Source: Rhynchopus sp. YZ270_cl-10
Lineage: Eukaryota > Euglenozoa > Diplonemea > Diplonemida > Diplonemidae
Assembly: GCA_964035575.1 (NCBI GenBank)
Contig: OZ037891.1
Span: forward strand, 744,001 to 808,000
Length of the DNA: 64,000 bases
Direction of reading: 5' to 3'
Part shown: piece after piece, positions 28,801 through 41,010 of the stretch
Layout: the number at the start of each line of letters is the position of its first letter
Position numbering within the stretch: position 1 is the first letter of the stretch
Translations under genes and position numbers: made by a program
Notes under the pieces: generated by a model
What the model was told of the DNA's origin: nothing
Database searches by the model: none
The model's input: the letters and a program-made list of their open reading frames with translations, nothing else

Positions 28801-31800
28801 GCGATGTACGGTGGCAGCGACTGCAACGCGTGTGCTGCAGGACGCATTTTGTACCCCACGTGCACTGAGTGCACTGTCGCAGCACATTGCACAAACCACG
28901 CCGACAGTGTGGCTGCAGACCAGAACGAGTGCAAATGTACCTGCAGGAACCAGTGGTCTGGTGCTGCGTGCGACACGTGCGCTGCACACTTCGGCGGTGC
29001 TGATTGCGACAAATGCAAGGTGGGACACGTGAACTACCCTACGTGCACAGAATGCACGAACCCCAACCACTGCAGCAACCACGCAGCCTCTGTGACGAGC
29101 GATGCTTCGATGACAACATGCGCGTGCACCTGCAGGAACGAGTGGAAGGGGCTGACCTGTGACGAGTGTGATGCCAAGTTTGAAAACGACTGTGCTGAAT
29201 GTGCGGCAGGACATGTCAAACCGTTCCCTGCTTGTATCAAGTGTGACACAAGGACACACTGCTCTGGAAACGCCGACTCTGTGACCGACGATGGCAGCCG
29301 CGACAGCTGCAGGTGTGCGTGCAGGAACCAGTGGTCTGGCGCCAACTGTCAGACATGCCCCCCACAGTTTGGAGGATCAGACTGCAATGAATGTGCGTCT
29401 GGTAAGATCGGCTACCCCGCATGTGGTGGATGCACTGTGGATGGATCGTGCTCGGGACACGCTGTCTCCGTGGCAACTGATGCAACACAGACGAAATGCG
29501 TGTGCACATGCAGGAACCAGTGGTCAGGGGACAGGTGTGACGTGTGCGAGAGCCACTACTCGGGTGCCGACTGCGATGCCTGTGCGTCTGGACACATTGG
29601 CTACGACACATGCGCGCCTTGCACACCAGTGGACCACTGCAGCGGACATGCTACATCTGTGACGGACGACGGGTCGCGGGCTAAGTGTGTGTGCGACTGT
29701 GAAAACCAGTGGGTGGGAGACACCTGTGAAACATGCCCGGCAGAGTACGAGGGTGACAAATGCAACAGGTGTGCTGGTGGGAGGATCAACTACCCTCAGT
29801 GCACACTCTGCACACAGGCTGCGTGCACAGGACATGCCACGTCTGTCACAGACGACGGAACGCGGACAACGTGTATGTGCTCGTGCAGCAACCAGTGGAC
29901 CGGGTCTGCTTGTGACGTGTGCCCGTCTCCGTTCGATGGTGCTGACTGCGACATGTGCTTGGACGGCCGCATCAACTACCCGACCTGCACTGAGTGCACC
30001 GCATTTGTGCACTGCAACGACCGCGCAACGTCTGTCACAGACTTGATGGCGACCAGCTGTGTCTGTACCTGCAGAAACAAGTGGACCGGAGACCAGTGCC
30101 AGACGTGTGCGTCGCCATACGACGGGCAGGACTGTGACAAATGCGAGCCTGGAACTGTGGGGTTCCCAACTTGCACAGAGTGCAGCAACGCGACACACTG
30201 CAATGGACGGGCACTGCAGGTGAGTGATGACGGGACACGCACAACGTGTGCATGCACTTGCATGAATGCGTGGACAGGGGATCAGTGTGAGACGTGTCCG
30301 GGCGAGTTTGGTGGGGCTAACTGCGATATGTGTGCTGTTGGGTTCATTGGGTCTGTTGCAACTGGGTGCACCGAATGTTCAAACCAGGTCCACTGCAATG
30401 GACGTGCTGCTCCTCTGAAGAACGATGCTTCAAAGACGCCGAACGTGACAGACGACGGTACGCGAAGCACATGTGTGTGCTCGTGCAGCAACCAGTGGGT
30501 GGGGGACCGTTGTGAGACGTGTCCCACCATCTTTGGTGGCGACGCATGCGATACATGTGCAGCGGGACGCATCAACTACCCCACTTGCGAGCTGTGTGAC
30601 ATGAAGCAACACTGCAGTGGACATGCGGCTTCTGTGTCGGTCGACATCCTCACAGACGAGTGCGCGTGCGTATGCGATGCGAGCTGGGAGGGCACAGCTT
30701 GTGAGACGTGTCCGTCAAAGTACGTGCAGTCCACTTGCGACAAGTGTGCAGACGGCTTCATCAACTACCCAACCTGTTCGGAGTGCAGTCTTGATACTCA
30801 CTGCAACGGTCATGCGTCTGCTGTGGTGAGCAACGTTCTGGGAGAAACGTGTGTGTGCACGTGCAAGAACCAGTGGACGGGGGACTCGTGCAGTGTGTGC
30901 GACTCTACCGTTTACGGAGGGACTGACTGCGACCAGTGTGCAACAGGATTTATCAACTACCCGTTCTGTGGGGATGCTTGTGTTATAAACTTGAACTGCA
31001 GTGGTAACGCTGACAAGGTAGAGTTTATGCCAGCAACAGCATCGTGTGCGTGTTCGTGCAAGAACAAGTGGTCCGGAGCGAGCTGTGACACATGCGATCC
31101 GATATTCGACCAAGTGAGCTGTGATGCATGTGCGGCAGACCACATTCTGTTCCCTGTGTGCGACCTGTGCACAAACGCAACCTGCTCTGGGAATGCTGTG
31201 AGTGTGCGTGCAGATGCCCTGCAGACAAAGTGCCTGTGTAACTGCATGAACCACTGGACAGGGGACACATGCGATACATGCGCTGCTGGTATGGATGCGA
31301 CCTGCTCAACGTGTCTGCCTGGGTGGTCAGGTGTGGCTCCGACGTGCACGCAGTGCAGCAATGCAGACCACTGTTCGAACCACGCCCTCTCTGTAGACGC
31401 AACATCCACTGCCTGTGTGTGCACCTGCAAAAACAAGTGGGAAGGTACCTCGTGCGACATCTGCCCGTCGTTGTACGGTGGTGCTGACTGCGACACGTGT
31501 GCACCGTCTCTTATGAACTTCCCTGTTTGCGAGCCGAGCTGTGAGCTCAGCAGGAATTGCTCTGCTAACGCAGTGATGCTGTGGGAGCCCCCGAACATCT
31601 GCACCTGTGAGTGCACGAACCACTGGACCGGCACACAGTGCGAAACATGCGACCCCAAATACGAGAACACAACGTGCAACGCGTGTGCTGAAGGACACAT
31701 CAACTACCCGGAGTGCCACCAATGCACTGTGGCGGACTCCTGCAACACACATGCTTCTGAGGTGATGGACGACGGGACGAGGTCGACGTGCATTTGCAAC

Positions 31801-33508
31801 TGTACGAACCACTGGACCGGTCCCAGCTGTGCCATCTGCCCTGTGCCCTTTGGTGGGCAGAACTGCGATGAGTGTGGGCCAGCAAGGATAGGCTATCCTA
31901 CTTGCAGCCAGTGCACTGAAGAGGGCGACTGCTCGGGACATGCAACGTCAGTCACTTCGGACTTCCGACAGGAGAAGTGTCTGTGCACCTGCAGGAACCA
32001 GTGGTCGGGGGCGAACTGCTCTGTGTGCCCTGAGTTGTACGACGGGCCCGACTGCGACAGGTGCTCTGCGAACCGTGCAGACTACCCTACCTGTGGGATG
32101 GCGTGCTCTGTGGCTGCGAACTGTTCTGGAAATGCTTTGCAGGTGGATTACATCGGCAAGACCTGTGCGTGCTCCTGCAGCAACAGGTGGACAGGTCTTC
32201 TCTGTGACCAATGCCTGCCACCGTTCGGGGGCGCGAACTGCGATGTGTGCGAGGCTGGGAACATCATGACCTCTGTTGCGGGCATCACTATGTGCGAACC
32301 TTGCAGTCTCGTATGCCCTACACTCCACCCTCCCCTCTCCCTTCCCCCCACCCACCCACCCACATACAGTCATTCTGCGGACTCAATGCACTGAGTGTGA
32401 CGGACAACGGCAAGCGCGACAGCTGTGTGTGCACATGCAAAGGCAACTGGCTGGGTGACCTCTGCGACATCTGCCCTGTGCAGTTTGCAGGCCTCGACTG
32501 CGACGTGTGTGCCAACGGACTCACCAACTTCCCCCTCTGCCGCCCCTGCCTGCTCGAGAGCGACTGCGCCCTCGGACACGCCCTCTCCGTCCTCGGTGTC
32601 GGCAACCAATGCCAATGCGCATGCCACTCAGGATGGTCAGGCCCAAAGTGCGAGATCTGCCCTTCACAATACAACATCTTCGAGGACTGCAGGTATGTCA
32701 TTACGCCACCCCACACCCACACCCCACACCCCACCTCACAGTACCTGCCACCCCGATGCACACGGCAGCTTCCCAGACTGCAGCTTTGGACCAATCGACA
32801 GCAATGCCACCATGACACCCACTCTGACCCCCACTGCGTCACCCACAGCGACCCTCACGTGGACCGCCCTGGACAACGACAACACTCAGCAGGTATGTCA
32901 CAACCTGCCCCTATCCCCATTTTTTTTTTACCTCGACTTTGTTACCAAACAACACCCCCCCTTTTTACCTTTCTCTTACCTCACCTCACCCACAGAATGG
33001 AGACACTGTGACAGAGTCGCTTTCGGTGACCGAAACACTGACCTTAACGGCAAAAGAAGAGGTGCGTAGGGCTGCCTCCAACGAGGAGAGCGACGATGAC
33101 GACTGCTGGGAGCCGTTCCGTGGGCTGTGCTGGTGGGTTGTTGTGGCGATACTGAGTGGAGGGGGGCTGTCCTGCGCGGCAGCGGGAGCGTACATCTACG
33201 TGAAGACGAAGAAGGATAAGGACCCTGAAGAGCAGGCAGCAACCGGGAACCAAGAAGAAAGCTTCGACCACTTTGCGAAGATGGCCGACGACACACCGGA
33301 CCTGGTCCTCGCTGCGCAGGGTGTCGAGCCCCAACTGGACGCGAAAGAGATGAGTGTCATGTCCTCACCCCTGTCAACTTCGAAGTCGCCAGAACTGTCG
33401 CCAAAATCATCCAGATTCTCGCCCAAAGCGCAGACACGTCCAACAAGCGCAGTGTCGTCCATGGAGGACCCGCTCCTATTAAGCGAGTACGGTCGCGTGG
33501 ATGTGTAA
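22873..33508 (+). CDS. Giant EGF-repeat type I membrane receptor, paralogue A (four exons)
   Basis: Exons 22873-32310, 32370-32692, 32742-32892 and 32996-33508 encode 3474 aa. The ATG at 22873 gives a signal peptide (MNALLCDFGVVLVVLSQVCF) that aligns with paralogue B. About 45 laminin-type EGF-like units of roughly 65 residues follow, each with a C-x-C-x2-x-W-x-G-x2-C-x2-C-P core, a YP-x-C spacer and a C-S/N-G-H-A-x2-V-T-D-D block; the count is estimated from length. A Thr-rich stalk (TPTLTPTASPT) precedes one membrane helix (CWWVVVAILSGGGLSCAAAG). The tail of about 125 residues shares ESFDHFAKM and SMEDPLL with paralogue B. Adhesion or ligand binding at the surface is inferred. Internal near-identical blocks indicate recent unit duplication. 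Confidence 0.88.
32311..32995 (+). other. Three introns near the 3' end of paralogue A
   Basis: Introns are 32311-32369 (59 nt, phase 0, GTATGCCC...ATACAG), 32693-32741 (49 nt, phase 2, GTATGTCA...TCACAG) and 32893-32995 (103 nt, phase 0, GTATGTCA...CCACAG). Interiors are C/A- and pyrimidine-rich. Splicing yields EDCSTCHPDAHG and then QQNGDTVTES, matching paralogue B in domain order and in intron phase. Confidence 0.88.
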
Positions 33509-34110
33509 GAAAGTGAGAGAAGGAGAAGAAAAAAAAATCCCCCCCTTGCAGGAGAATCTTGCTATTTTTTTTTTCGTTTCTTCGAACCTCCGTTTTGCTC
33601 CGTTTTGCTTTAAATAGACGGTCTTCGTTGGTAAAATATTTCTCCGCCAATCCCTTTTTTTTCCCCTGCCTTTTTCACAGTTCTAGCTTCACATTTGTCC
33701 TTTTTTTTGATCTGTTGGTTTAGTATAGCCATTCAGGTTATGATTTTTTTTTCGTATTTTTTTTTGTACGCAACTTCCTCTCTCTCCCCTCTCCCAATCC
33801 TTTCGCACGCAGCAGTGTTCCCCGAGCTCTTTTTCTCTTTCCCTTCCTCCCTTCCTCCCTTCCCCCATACTTTTTTTTGCCACTCGTCCAGTTTTGGGGT
33901 GTGTGCTGTCAAAGGTACTGGGCGCTCCTGTCACAGAGAGAGACACCATTCATCACCTATCTGGAGCTGGAGCAGAGGAGAGACAATGTGTGTCGCTCTT
34001 CCCTTTATTTTTCTTTTTATTTGTCTTTCTTTTCCCCAAACCAGGTTCTCTGACAAAAGAAATGAATATACCCCCAGCATCGTAAAGAACGTCCCTTTTT
34101 AAAAAAAATC
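33509..34110. other. Spacer after EGF paralogue A
   Basis: Pyrimidine-rich DNA with repeated CCTTCCTCC units at 33840-33870. No gene is recognised. Confidence 0.35.
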
Positions 34111-34162
34111 GTATAGTGGAGCACACTCCAGGGTGGCTACACTAACAACCAAGTTTTCAAAA
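34111..34162 (+). repeat. Dispersed short repeat, family S
   Basis: AGTGGAGCACACTCCAGGG then CTACACTAACAACCAAG and an A-rich tail. In this copy TGGAG and CTCCA form a perfect small hairpin absent from most other copies. A further diverged copy lies at 34898-34942. Confidence 0.6.
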
Positions 34163-34242
34163 AAAACAAAAATCAATACCTTCACAAAAAATAAAAACGG
34201 GGGAACCTGATCCATCGTTCTAGTAAATAATATTTATGTTTG

Positions 34243-34729
34243 TGGTGCTTCCCGGGGGGTGTGCATTTCACAAATTTTCACAAAATGTGACAAGTTTTCA
34301 CAAATTTTCACAACACGAAAACCGCTACAAAATTGTGAAGGCTGGTGAAAAGTGGTGAAAAATTGTGAAAAAATGTGAAAAGTTGTGAATAGTTGTGAAA
34401 AGTTGTGAATTGATTTTTTTTTTTGTGTGCTTTTTTTTTGGGCGGGGTGGTGACCCACCCATTGAGGGGTACGCTGGGATTCACAAGATAGAACGTGATG
34501 TGGTGTACCTGTGTACCTGTGTACTGTGTGATGTGCGGAAATGACGAGAACTTGTCCATTTCGGCAAATTGACCCCACCACTGGCCGTACGGATTCCGGA
34601 AATGCAAATGCCGGCGTTTAAGAGCTTCACCAACGAGAGAAAAAAGGGTAGTGAAAATTTGTGAATAGTTGTGAAAAGTTGTGAATTGAATTGAAAATTT
34701 GTGAAATGCATACCCCCCGGGAAGCACCA
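34243..34729. mobile_element. 487-bp MITE-like element with GTTTG target duplication
   Basis: Ends TGGTGCTTCCCGGGGGGT and its complement at 34729 are inverted, with about 35 nt matching. GTTTG at 34238-34242 and 34730-34734 looks like a 5-bp target duplication. Subterminal direct and inverted copies of TTGTGAAAAG / TTTTCACAA lie inside both ends. No coding capacity. A 5-bp duplication does not decide the superfamily. Confidence 0.75.
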
Positions 34730-34734
34730 GTTTG

Positions 34735-35492
34735 TTTTTTTTTTTTGTTAATTATTTGTACGTCCCCTATCGTCTGGTTCTCTTGAAACAAATGGACCGT
34801 CTTTGTTTATAATATCTGTTTTTTTTTTTTTATTTTCGTCTTTATTCTCGGGTATTTCCGGGGAGGGTTTTTTTTATTTCTATGTTCTGAGGAAAAAGTG
34901 GAGCTAATCCTCGGGTGTTACTAATACAATCCGTTTTCAAAAAAAAAGGAAAAGGGGTGTTTAGAGGAAAACACTCTTGCTCCCAAGCGGTTAATCAATA
35001 TGCCACCCACCCCACGTTGCATGCCCTTGGGGCCAACTGGGAGGCGGGGGGTGGAAATTATGATATAAAAGCAATACCACCTAAAATTCAGTACCAGAAA
35101 CGCGACTTCCCCTCCCCTCCCCTCACCTTCCTACGTTTTTGCCCTCATGTCTCACCCTCATCCTCATGGTGGTTTTGTGCTGTGTATCCTGAAGACATTT
35201 GTTTTGTGATGAATGCACTATAAAAAAAAGAGTGGAGATTGCACCAACTGTGGCAACACAAACCCGAGGCAGCTACACTACAATTTATCAAAAGAAAAAT
35301 GACATATTTTGGGACACATTCTGCTTCTTACCGGGATGACCCAAAAAAACTCTGGCAAAGTATGTCAACAGAAAATGCACAGTACAACTCTTCCATTAAT
35401 CCCTTATCCCTCCCACCTAACAGGGAGTTTACTTTCCCGGTTTATTCTATTCGCAGCGTTCTCTGCTGCCATCTGTGTTGGTATCTATTCCC

Positions 35493-35523
<31 letters not shown>

Positions 35524-37550
35524 TACTCAAACACAGTTTTTCACGATTTATTTATTTTTTCTTCTTCTCGTGCCTGCCACCTAAATTTAAAAAGTTTAAA
35601 AAAAAAAACAAATTTTTTGATTGTGATCAACGAGAGGCTTAGGTTCCTCTCATAAAACTTCTTTTTTTTTTTTTGCAAAACTATGGGTTATTTTTGCGTC
35701 CAGCCGAGAGGTTGGAAAAAATGGTATCTTTACGGCCCACCTTTTAAAAATAAAAAAGTGGCTAAGCACGAGAGGCTTAGGATCATCTTACAAACTACTC
35801 TCTGTTAACAGCCTTCCACCGAATATGCGGGGAAAGGACAGTAACAAGAAATACCCCACATCGAGGGAAGACGGAAAACCCTCCAAAAAAAAAATTAGGG
35901 TTCGTGTCTTTTTTCTATAATGTGTGGACGTGAATTTTTAATAATTTAAATTCGGTGTACGAAAAGGTAAAAATGCATCATTTCAAGGATTCTCCTTTTT
36001 ATTTTTTATTTTGCTGAAGGCATTGCGTTTCCAAAGTAAGGAAGGCATTTTTTTTCTTTTTTGATGATCTTTTTTTTTTTGACAGAAAGCGCTCCCTCAA
36101 CCTCTTCTTTTCGTGTAACCCCGATGGATTTTTTGGCTGTCATATTGTGCTTTCCATGATGTGCACTTTTTTTTTTGCCAGGTGTATGCACATCACAAAG
36201 GATTTCGCTGCCATATTAAGGTGAACTAAGCACACATTCATTGCTTAGAATCATCTTTTTAGGCTTTTTAGGCTTTTTTTTTTTTTCGGTGTTTTTTTTC
36301 TCTCTCTCCCCACAACCCATTTTGTATCATGTCTCTTACTTTGTTCATTGCCTTTTTCCTATCCCATCCCATCAATACTGCTGCTCTTTCCTTTAGTGCC
36401 TTTGTCTGCAGATAGACATGTGCACTTTTGTGAACGTCTTTTTTTATTTTTTATTCTTTTTTCTCAATCGTGGCTGCTATCCCGAGATAGTAGTAGGCTT
36501 TTTTTTCAAAAAACAAAATAATCAAAAATTTACTTTATTTATTTCCCGCAGCGCCAAAAAAAAAGAATGTCGCAAACCCCCCACTACTAGGAACGACAGA
36601 TGGTCAACTCAGTTTCCAGCTCTTCACTTTTATTATCTTAGGATGCGTGTGCACGGATGGGTATATGACCTTTTGCATCTTTCGAGTTTTATTCTTTTCT
36701 TTTTTTGCTAACGATTTGTGAAAAAGTATGTGTGTGTATGTGTGTGTGTGTGTGTTGCTTTTTTTTTTTTGAAATATTGTTCAGAAGCCGACGATTTGGT
36801 TCGTCCAATCTTTCCGAATTATATTTCTGTTTTATTTTTTATTAGAGTTTGGCTAAGCGCGAGATGCTTAGACTTACCAAGGTTTCTTTACGCACCCCCA
36901 ACGTCACGCTGTAGGACAACAGTCAGCCCTCTGTCTTTCGACTGAGTCAAGTGAACATACTGTGAGATGCGCAGCAGTTCCGCTCGCGAAGTTTTAAAGA
37001 GGGCAACACTGGTAAAAAGACAGCAGGAGGAATGGGGTGCGAATATGTACGCACACACACGCACACACCATCTTTTTCGAATACCTTTTTATTATAAAAT
37101 TTTACGCTTGAAGTTTAGTTTGGGGGGTTTTTTTTCTCAAACTTGAAAGAACTGTGTGTGCACGAAAGGCACATCCAGCTTTCAAGCTTTTCTCTTCATA
37201 GCCTCCCTTCCCCAAGCTAAGGAGGACGTTTGAAACGGATATCAATGCTTCCTTCCATTCTGTAATAAATTGGGGTGATGGATTGCTTGCTCCACTTTCC
37301 TGCTAGGTGTGTACAAGAGTACATGTACAAGTAGTGGACAAGAGTCAAGGGTAGGCTAAGAAGACAGTTAAGTTACTACTGCATTTTTTTGTACATTTAG
37401 TACACCCTATTATACCTTATTCAATAGAATAAGTATACGATTTTTTTTGAAACGTTGTGTCAAGTTCCTGCACAAGCAATGCACCCCATATGGTCTCACC
37501 TCTTCGTGCTGATTCTGACGCATCATTCACGTTTTTTTTTTTTTTTTTTG
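34735..37550. other. Repeat-rich spacer without recognised gene
   Basis: Family S at 34898-34942, T at 35232-35299, H partial at 35625-35662, and H copies at 35758-35795 (loop ACGAGAG), 36221-36265 (loop ACACATTCATT) and 36849-36880 (loop GCGAGAT). Family R lies at 37150-37190. A (GA)n run lies at 35500-35523 and a (GT)n run at 36727-36757. Reading frames up to 97 codons are homopolymer-rich and not convincing. Confidence 0.5.
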
Positions 37551-37721
37551 CACACACGAAGTGTGATTGGAAACTAAACATATTTAAAACCAACGATAGA
37601 TCTGTCTTTACGCTTTTTCCTTTTGAATCCTCCCCCTCATCCATTATCATGTGCGTCATAGGCAAAGAGCCTAAATGGCTGCGGTCAACGAAAAATTTTT
37701 TAACTTCGTTACCGAATAAAT

Positions 37722-39626
37722 ATGGCACGGAGGAGTAGGACTCGTGCGCGGGGTGGCAGGGGACGAGGAGGAGCACGGGTTGCCGTCGTGCAGTGCGTCG
37801 CAGGAGCAGTTGGGCCCTCGCTGACGCACCCTCCGCTGCAGTGTGGCTTGAGGCCCTGTGTGTGGGTACGACGCTGGAGAAGAGCGCGTGCACCACCATT
37901 GCGTCCTGCTTTCCCGACATTCGGAGCGCCGCCGAAGATGTACGCGCCTCCACCACCGCCCGCGCTCCCGAGGAGGACGGAGGAGGACGATGGGCCTGAT
38001 GTTGTGCTCCTGTACGGGGAGGCAACGATTGTTTTGGATCGCCGCTTTGTGTCTGCTCCCGCCGAACGCGCTGAGGGGGAGCTGGCGGAGATCTCCCGTG
38101 CTAGGTTGGACCTGGATGCCCTAACGGCGATGGACTCTCAAGGTCTTCTGACAGGAGTCCTCGACGTGATCCGGTCCCCCGAAGCCTTCACGGCAGCCCT
38201 CACCGAGGAGGGCCGAAAAGTCCTGGAGTCGTCAGTCCCGGTAAAGAGAGGGACTTCCAGGCATATGCTGCGCCACTGGGGGAAGCTGCAGAAGTGGGGT
38301 GTGATGTCTCGGTCTGGCGAGCAGAAGGTGATACTTCCCGCCTTCACCGTGCCGAAGAAGGTGCGGGGACTGAGGCTGGTCTGCGACGGTCGGAAGCTGA
38401 ACCGCCTGATGCGTGACCCCCCTCCCATGTATCTACCTTCCATACATAAGGTAGTGAAGAGGTTTCTGGACAGTGCGTACGTGGTGCAAGCTGATGGGCG
38501 GAGCTGGTTTTACCAGTTTCCGCTGGCAGATGGTGTGGACGATTTCTTTGGAGTGAACCTGGCAGGTGCACGCGGACCCTTTGTGAGGGCAAAGCTCAAC
38601 GTGCTGTGCATGGGGTGGAGTTGGGCGCCGTGCATCGCGCACCGCTCGGCTATGGTGTTGCTGCCAGAGGATGAAGGGATACCTTGGGTGGACAACTTCT
38701 TTGTCGTGGGCAATACCTTGCAGGAGGCAGAGAGGCGCTACTCTTCGTTCCTCCGACGCGCTGAACGTGTCGGTGCCGAGCTGAATGACGACGAGGGAGA
38801 GGGAGTGCCTAGGACGAACTTTTGCGCTTTGGGCCTGGAGTTTGACTTGGCGAGTTCCCCAAGACGGTACCGTGCTGCCCCTGACTGGATTGGGAAGTGT
38901 GTGGAATCCCCCGTTCTCAGTGCGGTGTTGAAAGACGACTGCACTGCCCGGGATTTCTACAAAGTATTGGGAGGTTTCGTGTGGTTTTTGTATTGTACCA
39001 AACGGAATTTGTGTTATTACCGTGATTCTCTTTCTTTTCTGCGGCGTACCGCGTCTTTACTTGCTATTGACCCACAAAAGTGGGATGTTCAACTTTTTAT
39101 CCCCCCATCTGTTATCTCAGAATTCACAGGCATAGTGTCTGTGATGCGTTGTAATGACTGGATTGTAGACCAACCAGAGAGACCCACCGTGGTGACTTGG
39201 TCAGATGCCTCGGACCGCGAGTGGGCTGCTTTAATAGAATCTGAGTTTTTCGAACCTGTTGTTCAGGGTGTGTTTCCAGATCCTGAGAAACATCACATAT
39301 ACCTGAAAGAGCTATACGCTGCTTGGCTAGCCGTTCGGTTAGCGGCCGCAAACCACCCTAATCATGAAGTGTCTCTTCAGGTCGACAACGCCGCTGCAGT
39401 GGCAGCTATAAACAAAGGTCACAGCAAGAATTATCTAGCTAACGAGCTGCTGTGTGCGATTTTTGACACTGCAAAGACAGCAAACATGTGTGTATCCGCC
39501 ACGTGGGTGGACACTTTAAGTCAACGTGCTGACGAGTTCACTCGCGGGACGGTGGCCCCCACGATGGTGTCACTCCCCCCTGTGCTCAAAGAATACGAGA
39601 GTGTGGAGGCAATGTTTTGTCAATAA
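37722..39626 (+). CDS. Reverse transcriptase-RNase H frame of the retroelement
   Basis: One continuous 634-codon frame. The N-terminal 90 residues are Arg/Gly/Pro-rich. A reverse transcriptase-like region spans roughly 180-390. An RNase H-like region spans roughly 470-620, recognisable from its Asp-Ala-Ser strand, a Glu-containing helix and the VDNAAAVAAINKGHSKN segment. This order and spacing match DIRS-group elements. Part of a fossil element; not a host gene. Confidence 0.75.
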   Translation: MARRSRTRARGGRGRGGARVAVVQCVAGAVGPSLTHPPLQCGLRPCVWVRRWRRARAPPLRPAFPTFGAPPKMYAPPPPPALPRRTEEDDGPDVVLLYGEATIVLDRRFVSAPAERAEGELAEISRARLDLDALTAMDSQGLLTGVLDVIRSPEAFTAALTEEGRKVLESSVPVKRGTSRHMLRHWGKLQKWGVMSRSGEQKVILPAFTVPKKVRGLRLVCDGRKLNRLMRDPPPMYLPSIHKVVKRFLDSAYVVQADGRSWFYQFPLADGVDDFFGVNLAGARGPFVRAKLNVLCMGWSWAPCIAHRSAMVLLPEDEGIPWVDNFFVVGNTLQEAERRYSSFLRRAERVGAELNDDEGEGVPRTNFCALGLEFDLASSPRRYRAAPDWIGKCVESPVLSAVLKDDCTARDFYKVLGGFVWFLYCTKRNLCYYRDSLSFLRRTASLLAIDPQKWDVQLFIPPSVISEFTGIVSVMRCNDWIVDQPERPTVVTWSDASDREWAALIESEFFEPVVQGVFPDPEKHHIYLKELYAAWLAVRLAAANHPNHEVSLQVDNAAAVAAINKGHSKNYLANELLCAIFDTAKTANMCVSATWVDTLSQRADEFTRGTVAPTMVSLPPVLKEYESVEAMFCQ

Positions 39627-39649
39627 TTGTTTTGTTTGTTATGGCGCGT

Positions 39650-41010
39650 GCTGGCTTTGCTCAGTGCCCCATGAGTTTTTATATTTTTCCCCTGCCCACG
39701 GGGCGACGAAGGGATGTTTATTGTTCATCAACATTTTATCGCTGGTGCGTGCTGACTCTGCTTGGTGCCCCATGCATTTTATTTTACCTTCCCGCTCACG
39801 GAACGACGAAGGGTTTTGTTATTGTTATCATTTTCTCGCTTGGAGCGTGCTGACTCTGCTTGGTGCCCCTTGTGCTTTTTACTTTTTCCCCTGAAGGGGT
39901 GTCAATGTTCATCAACACTTTATCGCTGGTGCGTGCTGACTCTGCTTGGTGCCCCATGCATTTTATTTTACCTTCCTGCTCGTGGAGCGACGAGGGGGTG
40001 TTCCTTGTTCATCAACCTTTTATCGCTGGTGCGTACTGACTCTGCTTAGTGCCCCATGTACTTTTTACCTTTTCCCCTGAAGGGGTATTTATTGTTCATC
40101 AACACTTTATCGCTGGTGCGTGCTGACTCTGCTTGGTGCCCCATGCATTTTATTTTACCTTCCCGCTCACGGAGCGACGAAGGGTTTTGTTATTGTTATC
40201 ATTTTCTCGCTTGGAGCGTGCTGACTCTGCTTGGTGCCCCTTGTGCTTTTTACTTTTTCCCCTGAAGGGGTGTCAATGTTCATCAACACTTTATCGCTGG
40301 TGCGTGCTGACTCTGCTTGGTGCCCCATGCATTTTATTTTACCTTCCTGCTCGTGGAGCGACGAGGGGGTGTTCCTTGTTCATCAACCTTTTATCGCTGG
40401 TGCGTACTGACTCTGCTTAGTGCCCCATGTACTTTTTACCTTTTCCCCTGAAGGGGTATTTATTGTTCATCAACACTTTATCGCTGGTGCGTGCTGACTC
40501 TGCTTGGTGCCCCATGCATTTTATTTTACCTTCCCGCTCACGGAGCGACGAAGGGTTTTGTTATTGTTATCATTTTCTCGCTTGGAGCGTGCTGACTCTG
40601 CTTGGTGCCCCTTGTGCTTTTTACTTTTTCCCCTGAAGGGGTGTCAATGTTCATCAACACTTTATCGCTGGTGCGTGCTGACTCTGCTTGGTGCCCCATG
40701 CATTTTATTTTACCTTCCCGCTCACGGAGCGACGAAGGGTTTTGTTATTGTTATCATTTTCTCGCTTGGAGCGTGCTGACTCTGCTTGGTGCCCCTTGTG
40801 CTTTTTACTTTTTCCCCTGAAGGGGTGTCAATGTTCATCAACACTTTATCGCTGGTGCGTGCTGACTCTGCTTGGTGCCCCATGCATTTTATTTTACCTT
40901 CCTGCTCGAGGAGCGACGAAGGGGTGTTTCTTGTTCATCAACATTTCATCGCTGGTGCGTGCTGACTATGCTTAGTGCCCCATGCATTTTATTGTTTGCC
41001 TTCCCGCTCA
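39650..41010. repeat. 371-bp higher-order tandem repeat inside the retroelement
   Basis: The 371-bp period is seen at 39762, 40133 and 40504; a shorter 184-bp step leads to 40688. Each unit contains four related subunits of about 90 bp that start GCGTGCTGACTCTGCTTGG and carry a CATCAACACTTTATCGCTGG or CGGAGCGACGAAGG end. Open frames of 60-95 codons across the array repeat with it and are not genes. Similar single subunits persist to about 41470. Confidence 0.85.

Noticed and set aside
23118-31941. Long antisense and alternate-frame open frames across the EGF genes
   Set aside because: GC-rich Cys-codon repeats leave other frames open; their products are repeat shadows with no domain.
39526-40975. 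Series of 70-122 codon frames repeating PCILFYLPA or LVRADSAWCP
   Set aside because: They repeat exactly with the 371-bp tandem array and have no other support.
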